NCBI GenBank assembly: GCA_964514665.1
Contig: CAZESH010000023.1
Coordinates: 1-26,068 of the forward strand
DNA from: CAZESH01 sp964514665
Lineage (GTDB): Bacteria; Bacillota; Bacilli; Paenibacillales; KCTC-25726
Direction of reading: 5' to 3'
DNA: 26,068 bases
Position 1 is the stretch's first letter; each line of letters starts with the position of its first letter. Position numbers and translations under genes: made by a program. Of the stretch, positions 1-8,289 are shown piece after piece. The notes beneath the pieces were generated by a model. That model was not told the DNA's origin. It saw nothing but the letters and a program-made list of their open reading frames with translations, and did no database searches.

Positions 1-105
1 CTCCACAATCGCGCCGTGAATGCCCCGGGGATAAACCTGAGCAATAGCCGGATTCTCCTTTTCATGCTCATATTCATTCCAAACGGTTACTTTAACCACG
101 TCCAT
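1..105 (-). CDS. ThuA-like domain protein, N-terminal fragment (cut by window edge)
   Basis: Only the first 35 codons are in the window. They read MDVVKVTVWNEYEHEKENP and continue to YPRGIHGAIVE. This resembles the N-terminus of ThuA-like (trehalose utilisation, class I glutamine amidotransferase-like fold) proteins, which typically begin with a VTVWNE motif followed by YPxGIH. The ATG at 105 is preceded by AAGGGAGAG (106-114). The gene starts 29 bp after the HAD phosphatase gene ends and is probably co-transcribed with it. The substrate cannot be inferred: members of this family are often annotated as trehalose utilisation proteins, but few have been tested. The family call rests on a short stretch, so confidence is moderate. 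Confidence 0.7.
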   Translation of the reverse strand, partial: MDVVKVTVWNEYEHEKENPAIAQVYPRGIHGAIVE

Positions 106-134
106 CTCTCCCTTGGAAAAAGATTGATTGAAAA

Positions 135-875
135 TCAGCGGGCTGCCAAAATATCATGTATGATTTTGGCTACGCCATCTTCCTCATTGCTCAAGGAGAC
201 CGTATCGGCAGCTTTCTTCACCGCTTCCTGCGCATTGCCCATCGCCACGCCGAGACCCGCTTCCCGGATCATTGCCATATCGTTCAAGCTGTCGCCCATG
301 GCGACTACCTCCGACATATCCGTATCGAACCAATTGCAAATCTCCTGCAGTCCCGATGCTTTGGAAACGCCGTGCGAATTCACTTCCAAATTATGCGGAT
401 CGGAGTTCGTGATTTCCAGCGGCGCCAAAGTGCGGATATGCTCCAGCACGCGCTCCAGAATCGCGGCATCCTCCATATAATAACCAAACTTCAACCAGGC
501 TTCGGCTTTCTCGTCGGCTACCCATTTCTCCTTGTTGAACAGTCCGCTGACCGCGTAGCCCCAATACCAGGTATCAAAATCAACAGCAATGCTGTGCAGC
601 TGCCGAACCGCTTCCGGCTCCATCAACGTTCTGCTGTACAAATGATCCGGGGTTCTCCATACTTCGGCTCCGTTGGCGGTAATCAAAGGCAGCTCGAGCT
701 GCAATTCCCGCAAAAACGGACGAACGTTCTGAATCCCCCTCCCGGTTGCGATCACAACCTTTAAGCCCGCATCCAATGCGGAGCGGATTGCTGCACGGTT
801 GCCCGGGGAAATTTGCTGCTGATGATTCAATAAAGTGCCGTCCATATCCAACGCAATGATTTTATATTTGCCCAT
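135..875 (-). CDS. Cof-type HAD-IIB family phosphatase
   Basis: A 246-residue cytoplasmic haloacid dehalogenase-fold hydrolase of the Cof/YkrA type. Motif I is LDMDGTLL with the nucleophile Asp10 and the acid/base Asp12. Motif II is IATGR with Thr44. Motif III is Lys172 in SHGVSKASGL. Motif IV is GDSLND at 194-199, which supplies the Mg-binding acids. The insert between motifs II and III is the type IIB cap. Such enzymes dephosphorylate sugar phosphates, FMN-like compounds or phosphorylated cofactors, and the sequence does not tell which. The ATG at 875 has a good AAGGAGAG site. It lies 38 bp downstream of the asparagine synthetase gene and 29 bp upstream of the ThuA-like gene, on the same strand, so an operon is likely. 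Confidence 0.9.
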   Translation of the reverse strand: MGKYKIIALDMDGTLLNHQQQISPGNRAAIRSALDAGLKVVIATGRGIQNVRPFLRELQLELPLITANGAEVWRTPDHLYSRTLMEPEAVRQLHSIAVDFDTWYWGYAVSGLFNKEKWVADEKAEAWLKFGYYMEDAAILERVLEHIRTLAPLEITNSDPHNLEVNSHGVSKASGLQEICNWFDTDMSEVVAMGDSLNDMAMIREAGLGVAMGNAQEAVKKAADTVSLSNEEDGVAKIIHDILAAR

Positions 876-913
876 TGTCCTCTCCTTGCCGCTATTGATT
901 CATTTTCCATCGC

Positions 914-2788
914 TCAAATCGCCGATAAGGCATGACTCGACTGCGGCTGCATGTAAGTGGCGTGCCACAGCGAAAAGACGTACAGGACCCATAAATGTCT
1001 GGAATAATCGCCTTTTCCGGCTCTGTGCATTTGCAGCATGTCGCGAATATGATCCATTCTGAAATAGCGCTCCACGCCCGATGCCTGAATCTGCTGCAAA
1101 ATCGCGTCTCCCCTGCCGCCTTTCAACCAGTCCCTCATCGGAACGGGAAAACCCAGCTTTGGCCGTTGGAGGACGAATTCGGGAACAATCCCTTCCATCG
1201 CCCGACGGAAAATATATTTCGTCGTTCCGCCGGCGATCCGGTAATCGGCCGGAATCCGCCGAACAAGCTCGAAAAGCTCCTTATCCAGAAAGGGAACCCG
1301 CAGCTCCAGGGAATGGGCCATCGTCATTTTGTCCGCCTTCATCAGGATATCCCCGGGCATCCACAAATTCAGGTCGATATATTGCATTCTCGTCACTGCA
1401 TCCAAGTGTGCGCTTTTTTCGTAAAACGGCTTGGCAGCGGATACCGCATCCTCCAGAGCAACTGTATTGTGATTATGCAGCTTCAGCAGCTCCTGTTTCA
1501 TCGATTCGCTGAAAATACGCGCATTTCCGAGAAATCTTTGCTCAAGCGGGGTCATTCCCCGCAGCAAATAGTTCTTGCCGTAAAAATTCATGGGAATGCC
1601 GGCGATGACTTTATGCAGCACCCGTTTGAGCGGCAGCGGCAGCCAGTTGAGCGGCCGCAGCGACAGCGGCTCGTTATAGATGCGGTAGCCGCCGAAAATT
1701 TCATCCGCACCCTCGCCGGAGAGCACCACGGTAACATGCTCGCGCGCCAGCTGTGCGACGTGGTACAAAGCGATGGCGGAAGGATCGGCAACCGGTTCAT
1801 CCTGATGCCAGATCGCTTTTGGAACTGTTGCAAAATAATCCTCTTCCGTAATGATTTTGGCATAGTGCTCGGTATTGAGCGCATTGGCGGATTGCTGGGC
1901 GATCGGCGTCTCGTCATTCGGTCCTGCAAAGCCTACCGAAAATGTCTTGATCGGTTCGATTGCACGCATCTGCGCGCTAATGGCCGTAGAATCGATTCCG
2001 CTTGACAGAAAGCTTCCGCGCTGCACGTCGCTTTGCATGTGATGCTTGACCGAATCCGAGAGCGTTGCCCTGATCTGTTCGATGTATTCCCCGATCGGCC
2101 GGCGCTCGGGCTCGAACATCGGATCCCAGTATTTATTAAGCGAGATTTTCCCTTCCGAATCAACCGTAAGCGTATGGGCAGGAGGCAGCTTAAAAATGCC
2201 CGCGAACATCGTGCGTGGCTCCGGCACATATTGAAACGTCAAATAATGATAGAGGCTCTGCGTGTCGACCTCCTTGGTCACCAGATGGGAGGCGAGAATG
2301 CTTTTGATTTCCGAACCGAACACGAAGTGCCGGGACCCGGCTGTGTAATAAAACGGCTTGATGCCGAAATGATCCCTGGCGGCAAACAGCTTGCGCGTCT
2401 TTTTGTCCCACAGCGCAAAGCCGAACATGCCGCGAAAATGCTTGACGCATTCCTCGCCGTATTCTTCATACATATGCAGAACGACTTCCGTGTCTGTATG
2501 CGTTTTGAAACGGTGTCCCTTTTGTACCAGCATTTCGCGGAGCGCTTTATAATTGTAGATTTCTCCGTTAAAGATCAGCCAGATTGAATCGTCCTCGTTG
2601 CTGATCGGCTGATGGCCCTCGGCCAAATCGATAATCGACAATCTCCTGAATCCGAGACCAATCCCGGCTTCACTGAAAAATCCGGAGTCATCCGGCCCTC
2701 TGTGCATGATAATATCCGTCATTCGCTTCAGCTGTTCATGGGACGGTTCACTGCCATTAAATGATACGATGCCTGCAATTCCGCACAT
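914..2788 (-). CDS. asnB: asparagine synthase (glutamine-hydrolysing), AsnO/AsnB type
   Basis: A 624-residue two-domain enzyme that makes asparagine from aspartate, ATP and glutamine-derived ammonia. The start MCGIAGIVSF gives the N-terminal nucleophile Cys2 of the class II glutaminase domain, with HRGPDDSG at 29-36 and FNGEIYNY at 73-80 as further conserved parts. The synthetase domain has the pyrophosphate-loop SSGIDST at 262-268 (SGGxDS in most members) and ends with the conserved KLGFPVPMRDW region. From memory it resembles Bacillus subtilis AsnO, the sporulation-linked paralogue, along most of its length, including length and C-terminus, but symbols in this family are used loosely. The ATG at 2788 is preceded by AAGGAAGG at about 12 nt. 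It lies 68 bp downstream of the PBP gene in a five-gene minus-strand run. Confidence 0.92.
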   Translation of the reverse strand: MCGIAGIVSFNGSEPSHEQLKRMTDIIMHRGPDDSGFFSEAGIGLGFRRLSIIDLAEGHQPISNEDDSIWLIFNGEIYNYKALREMLVQKGHRFKTHTDTEVVLHMYEEYGEECVKHFRGMFGFALWDKKTRKLFAARDHFGIKPFYYTAGSRHFVFGSEIKSILASHLVTKEVDTQSLYHYLTFQYVPEPRTMFAGIFKLPPAHTLTVDSEGKISLNKYWDPMFEPERRPIGEYIEQIRATLSDSVKHHMQSDVQRGSFLSSGIDSTAISAQMRAIEPIKTFSVGFAGPNDETPIAQQSANALNTEHYAKIITEEDYFATVPKAIWHQDEPVADPSAIALYHVAQLAREHVTVVLSGEGADEIFGGYRIYNEPLSLRPLNWLPLPLKRVLHKVIAGIPMNFYGKNYLLRGMTPLEQRFLGNARIFSESMKQELLKLHNHNTVALEDAVSAAKPFYEKSAHLDAVTRMQYIDLNLWMPGDILMKADKMTMAHSLELRVPFLDKELFELVRRIPADYRIAGGTTKYIFRRAMEGIVPEFVLQRPKLGFPVPMRDWLKGGRGDAILQQIQASGVERYFRMDHIRDMLQMHRAGKGDYSRHLWVLYVFSLWHATYMQPQSSHALSAI

Positions 2789-2856
2789 ATCCGAATAATT
2801 CCCTTCCTTCTTTTTACGTCAAATATACCATAATTCCCCGACCAAAGAGAAAATTC

Positions 2857-4902
2857 CTATTTATTGGCGGCGTCCGTTGCCTCCGGTTTATCGGTCAAAC
2901 CAACGGTTTTGTCATAAGCGTCAAAGATTTTTCTCGCGATCGGCGCGGCGCTCCATGCTCCGTATCCACCCTCGGGAATGACTACAGCCACCGCCAGCTT
3001 CGGGTTCTCAGCGGGCGCATAGGCGATAAAGATGCCGTTTTCCGGTTTTTTCCCGGCGATATCCGATTGCGAAGTTCCCGTTTTGCGCAGGAAATTGTAT
3101 TTAAATCCGTCAAAGCCGGTAACGAAAACCTTGGACATTCCGTCCTCGACCGCCTTCCAGTATTTATCGGGAAATACCGCTTCATTCAATACTTGCGGCT
3201 GCACCGTTTCAATGGTGTGGTTGTCGTAATCGGTTATGCGGTCAACGAAAAGCGGCTTCATCCGTTTGCCGTGATTGGCCAGCATGACTGCATATTGAGC
3301 CAGCTGCAGCGTCGTATATCTCGCTTCCTGTCCGAATGCCCCCAATACCAATGGGGATTGGGCCTGATACTTCTCGGCGTCTTTAAAGTAATAAATATCC
3401 CCGCTGCTTTCGCCGGGCAGCCCGCTTTGCGTAGATACGCCCAAACCGAACTGCTTCATATATTGATCCCATACCGTCAGCGGATTTTTGATCTTGCTGC
3501 TCAAATATAGTCGATTGCCGACCATAGCCCCCATAAAGGTGTTGGAAGAATGCTCAATCGCTTGGCTCACGTTGATATTGCCGTAAGCATGGCGATCCGA
3601 ATTGCAGATCCGCGCGCTGTTGGCTTTGCCGAAATAAAAGCAGCCGGAGTCTTGAAACCGTTCCTCGGGCGTGATCAGTCCTTCATTCAATCCGAGCAGC
3701 GAGGTCAACGGCTTGATCGACGAGCCCGGTGGAATCAGCGAGGAAGGATGCTTCCAAAATTCATCATCAGGCAGATCTGCATATCGTTCGCGGATCGTTC
3801 CGTTGGTGGTCAGCTTCTGAATGGCTTTGTACTCCTCACTGCTGATTCCTCCCCGCCACTTATTCGGATCGTAGGTGGGATAGTTCGCCATCGCCACAAT
3901 CTTGCCGGTCTTTACTTCCATCGCGACCGCATAGCCCGCGACTGCATTATGGCCGCGGTACGGTGTGATCATCTGTTTGGCCTGATCGCTTTTCATGAAT
4001 TCCAATTGATCCTGGATGGCTTTCTCCGCAGTCAGCTGGACATCCTTCTGCAGGGACAAATAAAGATTGTCTCCTTTGACCGGAGGGACAACCTCGGGCT
4101 GCCCGATAATTTTCGAAAGCGCGTTGACCGGATAGGTTTTGGAGCCGTTCTTGCCCCTCAGCTCATTTTGATACATGAATTCCAGTCCGTCATAGCCGAC
4201 ATATTCATCGTTCAAATACTGCGATTTGCTGTTTGTGTCATGATAAAAGTCAAGATAACCGGCAGGCGAGGTTTTGGCAACGGAATACGGACGCAAATAA
4301 CCGATCAGCTGCACGGCAATTTGCTGCGGATCATACTGCCGGACACTTTCTTCAGCCACCTCAAGTCCGGGAAATTCGTCCTTGTGCTCAAGCAGATACG
4401 CAATTTCCTTATGGCTCAAATTTTCTTTGATTCTCCGTGGCGAGGAGTAGTAATCTATGATTTTCCGTTCGTTTTGATCGATATCATAGCCGACGTCCAT
4501 GCGAGTGATCACATCCTGCGGCGTCAGCTTTGGCGAATTTTTTTCGCTTCGCTCATTCAGCACCTTGGACAAACGCTTGGCCAGCGCAATCACCTCATCC
4601 TCCTTTTGTCCCGGCTCAACCCGATAAAACAACGACTGGACGGATGATGTATATGCGATCGGATAGCCGTCGCGATCGTAAATTCTGCCGCGGATCGGAG
4701 CGATAGGGATGGAAACCGTCGACGTGCTGTTCTCCATCTGCTTGAGGCTTGTCCCCTGCACGAACTGTAAAAAAGCAAGACGGATGATCAAAGCGGAAAA
4801 CAACAAAAAGATCACAAAGAAAAAAACATTCAGACGAAAAGCAAAATGTCTTTTCCTGGCCATTTCATACTGCGGATTGTCGAGTTGATGCATCTGTTTC
4901 AT
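2857..4902 (-). CDS. class B penicillin-binding protein, PBP2/MrdA-like transpeptidase
   Basis: A 681-residue membrane-anchored D,D-transpeptidase that cross-links peptidoglycan. A short cytoplasmic arm is followed by one membrane anchor at about residues 24-48, then the pedestal domain with RGRIYDRDGYPIA near residue 71. The transpeptidase motifs are complete: SxxK as SSIK with catalytic Ser394, SxN as SSN at 452-454, and KTGTS at 607-611. The anchor, pedestal and size match the PbpA/PbpH group of Bacillus, which works with RodA in side-wall elongation. An SpoVD/PBP2B role is less likely because no PASTA domain is visible at the C-terminus. The start ATG at 4902 has AAAGGA about 10 nt upstream. 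It lies 61 bp downstream of the transglutaminase-like gene, another envelope protein, so the two may share a transcript. Confidence 0.9.
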   Translation of the reverse strand: MKQMHQLDNPQYEMARKRHFAFRLNVFFFVIFLLFSALIIRLAFLQFVQGTSLKQMENSTSTVSIPIAPIRGRIYDRDGYPIAYTSSVQSLFYRVEPGQKEDEVIALAKRLSKVLNERSEKNSPKLTPQDVITRMDVGYDIDQNERKIIDYYSSPRRIKENLSHKEIAYLLEHKDEFPGLEVAEESVRQYDPQQIAVQLIGYLRPYSVAKTSPAGYLDFYHDTNSKSQYLNDEYVGYDGLEFMYQNELRGKNGSKTYPVNALSKIIGQPEVVPPVKGDNLYLSLQKDVQLTAEKAIQDQLEFMKSDQAKQMITPYRGHNAVAGYAVAMEVKTGKIVAMANYPTYDPNKWRGGISSEEYKAIQKLTTNGTIRERYADLPDDEFWKHPSSLIPPGSSIKPLTSLLGLNEGLITPEERFQDSGCFYFGKANSARICNSDRHAYGNINVSQAIEHSSNTFMGAMVGNRLYLSSKIKNPLTVWDQYMKQFGLGVSTQSGLPGESSGDIYYFKDAEKYQAQSPLVLGAFGQEARYTTLQLAQYAVMLANHGKRMKPLFVDRITDYDNHTIETVQPQVLNEAVFPDKYWKAVEDGMSKVFVTGFDGFKYNFLRKTGTSQSDIAGKKPENGIFIAYAPAENPKLAVAVVIPEGGYGAWSAAPIARKIFDAYDKTVGLTDKPEATDAANK

Positions 4903-4963
4903 CTTCGGAAATCCTTTCTCGAATCTTTGCTTTCTCAGGCCTGCATGGGTTTATGAGTTCGTT

Positions 4964-6178
4964 TCATCCTGTCACTTGATTGCTGTCTTTAATATGCGTC
5001 TTGTAAAAATCCGGAGGATTAAACCAGTTTTCCCCGCTCGACACCCAGGTCGTATCCAGCGGAATCCACTTGCCGCTTACGTAGACCTCGTTCCATGCAT
5101 GAGGACCGTAGTTTCCTTTTCCGTCATCGCCAAGCCCGGTTACTACCTTCACCTTCAATCCTACGGAACGGGCCATTACGGCATACAATCTCGAATAGTC
5201 GATGCATACCCCTTTGCGCGTATGGAACGTTTCCTCCGGATTTTGCTCATGCCACTGACCTTGGTCTTCATACAATCTTAATTTTTCATCATCATAGCGT
5301 ACTCTTGTCCCGACCCAATCATACAGCGACTTGGCCTTTGCCCGATCGCTGCGGTCGCCGCCGGCGATTTGTTGGGCAGCCTTGGCCACATCGGCTGGGA
5401 TATTGCGGTCGATGATCTCATATTTCCTTTGCAGAATTTGTTGAAATTGTTGTTCGACCGCCTTGGTAAACATTGGCAAATGGCGCTGTATGAACGTACC
5501 CGTGTAGGGTTTTATGATCCGGCTTACGCCTTGCTGATAAAGCGAAGACGACTTGATATAGCCGGTAAACACCCCGTCGGGCTGCAAGGTGATATAAAGA
5601 AACAAAATCGCGATCACAATCAGCGCACGAACCGCGCCAAGCAGCAAGCCGATGACTCCGCCTATCGCCCCGCTGACGAAGGCTTTGCCGATGAAAACCG
5701 ATTCGCTTCGCTCATCATGCTGCGCGAACAGTCCGGCATACCCCGATACGGCGAACCACAGCAAAGCCGTCAACCAGCGAATCAGAGCATAAGCGACAAG
5801 AAACAGCAGCGCAAAGCGGAACATGGAAAAGTCCCGCAATGAGGTAATCAACGTATAGTACAATTGCTGAAAAAAATGCAGCTGTGTCATCGGGACTTGA
5901 ATGTCCATGGAAACCAAGGCTCTTTTCAAATAAGGGGAAAGCCACGAAGCCGCTTTCCATCCGAGGTAAATCGATACCAGGGTGAGGGCCGTATCCTGTA
6001 CGAACCAGATCAGCCTTTTGGCGGAACCGGACGCTCCTCTCGCCGCTCCCTGTATCATCGAAGCGATCAAAATCACAAACAGCAGCACATTCAAAAGGTT
6101 AACGGAGGAGCCTAATGCAGCCAGTTCGGACAATGGCCATCCCTCCTGTTTCGTTTCTCGTTTCGCAAGCATTGCCAT
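4964..6178 (-). CDS. membrane protein with CvpA-like N-terminal region and transglutaminase-like core domain
   Basis: A 404-residue protein with an N-terminal half of about four membrane segments (near residues 29-48, 57-80, 118-148 and 165-195). These have the Gly/Ala-rich look of CvpA family proteins, including the segment FVSGAIGGVIGLLLGAVRA. The C-terminal half is a transglutaminase-core (papain-like) domain with a complete triad: Cys325 in KGVCIDYS, His360 in GPHAWNEV and Asp375 in PLDTTW. In this superfamily such domains can act as peptidases, transglutaminases or non-catalytic binding modules, so the reaction is unknown. The ATG at 6178 is preceded by AAGGAGAGG. It is the first gene of a minus-strand run leading into a PBP gene, which suggests an envelope role, though this is inference. 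Confidence 0.85.
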   Translation of the reverse strand: MAMLAKRETKQEGWPLSELAALGSSVNLLNVLLFVILIASMIQGAARGASGSAKRLIWFVQDTALTLVSIYLGWKAASWLSPYLKRALVSMDIQVPMTQLHFFQQLYYTLITSLRDFSMFRFALLFLVAYALIRWLTALLWFAVSGYAGLFAQHDERSESVFIGKAFVSGAIGGVIGLLLGAVRALIVIAILFLYITLQPDGVFTGYIKSSSLYQQGVSRIIKPYTGTFIQRHLPMFTKAVEQQFQQILQRKYEIIDRNIPADVAKAAQQIAGGDRSDRAKAKSLYDWVGTRVRYDDEKLRLYEDQGQWHEQNPEETFHTRKGVCIDYSRLYAVMARSVGLKVKVVTGLGDDGKGNYGPHAWNEVYVSGKWIPLDTTWVSSGENWFNPPDFYKTHIKDSNQVTG

Positions 6179-6323
6179 TTGCCTCTCCTTAAATGATTAT
6201 ACATGAAAAGCCAAGTTCAAAACATATGCCGCAGGCTTTTGACTATTGGAATATTGCGCATATTTGTCCGACTTCTTACGTACAAGTAATCATATCTAAA
6301 CCTTTTACAAAGTGGTGATCCCG

Positions 6324-7502
6324 ATGAAAACGGCAATCTGGCTTTACCTGTTCATATTTGTAGCCATTTTCGATCTTCATGCACAATACCCGATCCTTTC
6401 TCCCTTCGCTCTTTCCTTGGGAGCTGCGCCGTCTTTCATTGGACTGATCATGGGCGCCTACTCGCTCACGCATCTGCCGGGCAATTTAATGGCCGGATAC
6501 GGTGTGGATCGATTCGGAAGCCGTTTTTTTATTTTTTTCAGTCTTTTTCTTGCCGGTGTGATTTTGCTGTATCAATCCAAATTGACCAATCCTTATCAGC
6601 TTTTGATCACAAGATCGATCAGCGGATTTGTACTTGCCTTTTTGTCTCCTGCCAGCTTGGCCCTGCTTGCCAAGCTGGCAAGGGACAAATTCCATCAAGG
6701 CAAGCTGATGGCTGGCAACGGCGTGGTCCATACCTTGGCATCGATCGTTTCCCCCGCTGCCGGCGCCTTGATGGTGGCAAAGCTGGGCTTTTCCGCCTCC
6801 TTCACCATGCTGGGCTGGATTTTGATGGGAACCGGTCTCTTGGCTCTTATCGGAATCAGGGATATCCCTTCCCCGCAATTTTCCGGAATGGGTACGCCGG
6901 AAACGGCCCGCACGACAAACAAGCGTACGGCTGAATCAACGGCTGCCAACATACCGTGGCTTATATACGGGATCCCTTTTGCGCTTTCATGCTCGCAGGG
7001 CATTTTATTTTTTGAGCTCCCTCTTATGGAGATCTCGCAAAAATCGATTCTCAGCTCGGGCATTCTCTTTTCCGTTGTCAGTATCGGCGCGTTGTTTACT
7101 TTAAGCATGCTTTTTTTGAACCGCACGTCGTCTTTTCTGCGTACCGCAGGCGGAAGCTTGGGCATGGCGGTGATCTTTTTCGGCATGGCTCTTTCCTGGC
7201 CTGTTCCATTGCCCGTTTCACTGTTCTTCATCGGCATGGCGCACGGCTTGATATTGCCTGCTCTTTCCACCCTGCTGGCAGGCGAGAGCGAAGCCGGAAA
7301 GTACGGGCGGGTATTTTCCATGCTGTCCATTTCCTTTTCCATCGGCGCCTTCTTCGGACCGCTTATTTCAGGACAAATTCGTTCTTTCATGTCGCCGTAT
7401 TATATCGCTTTTCTGGTCATCATGCTCTCGCTGATCATTCTCCCGCTACCCCAGCTGCGGCTGACCCAGCGTGACTCGAATCCGACATTTCTCGGGAAAT
7501 GA
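6324..7502 (+). CDS. MFS transporter
   Basis: A 392-residue polytopic membrane protein of the major facilitator superfamily with about 12 hydrophobic segments in two bundles. The loop between segments 2 and 3 reads GYGVDRFGSR, matching the MFS signature GxxxDRxGRR. A hydrophilic central loop (about residues 190-210, with TPETARTTNKRT) separates the halves. I chose ATG 6324 over the upstream GTG codons at 6312 and 6315. The stretch AAAGTGGTGATCCC directly before it matches an extended Shine-Dalgarno sequence, so those GTGs probably belong to the ribosome binding site. The substrate cannot be assigned: the closest functional classes are drug/metabolite efflux and sugar proton symport. It is transcribed divergently from the transglutaminase-like gene. 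Confidence 0.85.
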   Translation: MKTAIWLYLFIFVAIFDLHAQYPILSPFALSLGAAPSFIGLIMGAYSLTHLPGNLMAGYGVDRFGSRFFIFFSLFLAGVILLYQSKLTNPYQLLITRSISGFVLAFLSPASLALLAKLARDKFHQGKLMAGNGVVHTLASIVSPAAGALMVAKLGFSASFTMLGWILMGTGLLALIGIRDIPSPQFSGMGTPETARTTNKRTAESTAANIPWLIYGIPFALSCSQGILFFELPLMEISQKSILSSGILFSVVSIGALFTLSMLFLNRTSSFLRTAGGSLGMAVIFFGMALSWPVPLPVSLFFIGMAHGLILPALSTLLAGESEAGKYGRVFSMLSISFSIGAFFGPLISGQIRSFMSPYYIAFLVIMLSLIILPLPQLRLTQRDSNPTFLGK

Positions 7503-7515
7503 GGATATTGGGGTT

Positions 7516-7544
7516 TATCGTTGGGTAAAGCTTTATGGTATAAT
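7516..7544 (+). promoter_or_regulatory. extended -10 promoter of the Toprim gene
   Basis: TATAAT at 7539-7544 is preceded by TGG, giving a TGnTATAAT extended -10 box. No good -35 hexamer is seen, as is common for extended -10 promoters. It lies 48 bp upstream of the Toprim gene start. Confidence 0.6.
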
Positions 7545-7591
7545 ACAAAAACGTTAAACAGCCTTGCAGCCATGCAATCAGGAGGGTCTCC

Positions 7592-7978
7592 ATGGATTTC
7601 GCCATCATTGTGGAAGGAAAAAACGATAAAAGCCGTTTGCGCAGGCTGCTTGACAGCGAAATTCCGATCCTGTGCACTTACGGCACACCGGGTACGAAGC
7701 GTCTGAACGAGCTCAAGAAGAAAATCGGCGATCGCCAGATTTTTATTTTTACCGATAACGATGCTCCGGGGAAAAAAATCCGTTCCGCTTTGAGAGACAC
7801 CTTTCCCGATGCGGAGCATATGTATACGAAGAGAGGATATGCCGGGGTTGAGGGTACGCCGGAGGAATATCTGCTTCGCCAGTTGGAAAAAGCGGGGCTG
7901 CAGGAATTCATCGCCTCTTCTGCGCTCTCTTCCTTGCAAGAGCGCAGCGACGTTTATGGAATAAAACCGATCAAATAA
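7592..7978 (+). CDS. Toprim domain protein, YusF-like
   Basis: A 128-residue protein made almost entirely of a Toprim fold. It begins MDFAIIVEGKND with the conserved catalytic Glu8, and the DxD motif is FTDNDAPGKK with Asp55 and Asp57. From memory, length and sequence resemble the small stand-alone Toprim protein YusF of Bacillus, and it is also related to the 5S rRNA maturase RNase M5 (RnmV). The family suggests Mg-dependent nucleic acid phosphodiester chemistry, but the target is unknown. The ATG at 7592 has GGAGGG at 7581-7586. Its 3' end overlaps the antisense 3' end of a decayed AEC transporter gene by about 25 bp. Confidence 0.82.
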   Translation: MDFAIIVEGKNDKSRLRRLLDSEIPILCTYGTPGTKRLNELKKKIGDRQIFIFTDNDAPGKKIRSALRDTFPDAEHMYTKRGYAGVEGTPEEYLLRQLEKAGLQEFIASSALSSLQERSDVYGIKPIK

Positions 7979-8202
7979 ATGACCATGGAAACCGTCACAA
8001 TTGCCCAGTTGAACGCCCAAAGTATTCAGAGCAACGGCAAAAAAGCCTCCGGCAACATAGTTCAGCGGCACATAAAGCGGATTGGGTATGCTGACGACAA
8101 TGTGCGAATGTCCAAATCGAAGATCCTTTGCAGGATCATCCCCAAAGAAATCATAATGCCAAGCGGAATTACATTGTTCAGTAAAATCGAATATACAGCC
8201 AT
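7954..8202 (-). pseudogene. decayed AEC-family (auxin efflux carrier-like) transporter remnant
   Basis: The strand reads ATG at 8202 after a strong AGGGGAGG site (8206-8213). The protein starts MAVYSILLNNVIPLGIMISL and runs to DLDIRTLS, which looks like the N-terminus of AEC permeases. Homology then jumps into another reading frame with YVPLNYVAGGFFAVALNTLG and VQLGN, like the middle part of these carriers. It returns to the first frame for AIVTVSMVIYLIGFIP and a TAA at 7954-7956, like an AEC C-terminus. Intact AEC proteins have about 300 residues, and here only about 80 codons remain, with two frame changes and a stop. I read this as a pseudogene that lost most of its interior while keeping both ends and the ribosome binding site. 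The family call is from memory of the family. Confidence 0.6.
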
Positions 8203-8222
8203 TTTCCTCCCCTGTCCCAAAA

Positions 8223-8263
8223 TAAACCTCTATTGCCACTTTTTATAGTAGGAATAGAGGTTT
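8223..8263 (-). terminator. terminator-like hairpin after ctaB
   Basis: AAACCTCTATT (8224-8234) pairs perfectly with AATAGAGGTTT (8253-8263) around an 18-nt loop. On the minus strand the stem is followed by ATTTTGGG, a short T-rich tract. It sits just beyond the ctaB stop at 8290 and before the AEC remnant, so it probably ends ctaB transcripts. Confidence 0.55.
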
Positions 8264-8289
8264 AATCGTTCGTGCTTTTAAATTTGAGT

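Noticed and set aside
156..764. Plus-strand open frame of 202 codons
   Set aside because: It is antisense to the HAD phosphatase, whose four motifs are intact on the other strand.
3550..4647. Plus-strand open frame of 365 codons
   Set aside because: It is antisense to the penicillin-binding protein, with no family resemblance. It is an effect of codon bias in the real gene.
6196..6201. TATAAT on the minus strand as promoter of the transglutaminase-like gene
   Set aside because: Transcription would start within or next to the ribosome binding site, about 10 nt before the ATG, and there is no matching -35 box.
6695..7390. Minus-strand open frame of 231 codons
   Set aside because: It is antisense to the MFS transporter, whose membrane segments and motif are clear on the plus strand.
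7400..8239. Open frame of 279 codons on the minus strand
   Set aside because: It is antisense to the Toprim gene and to the end of the MFS gene. Only its short part at 8000-8090 has AEC-like content, which I attribute to a transporter pseudogene with shifted frames.
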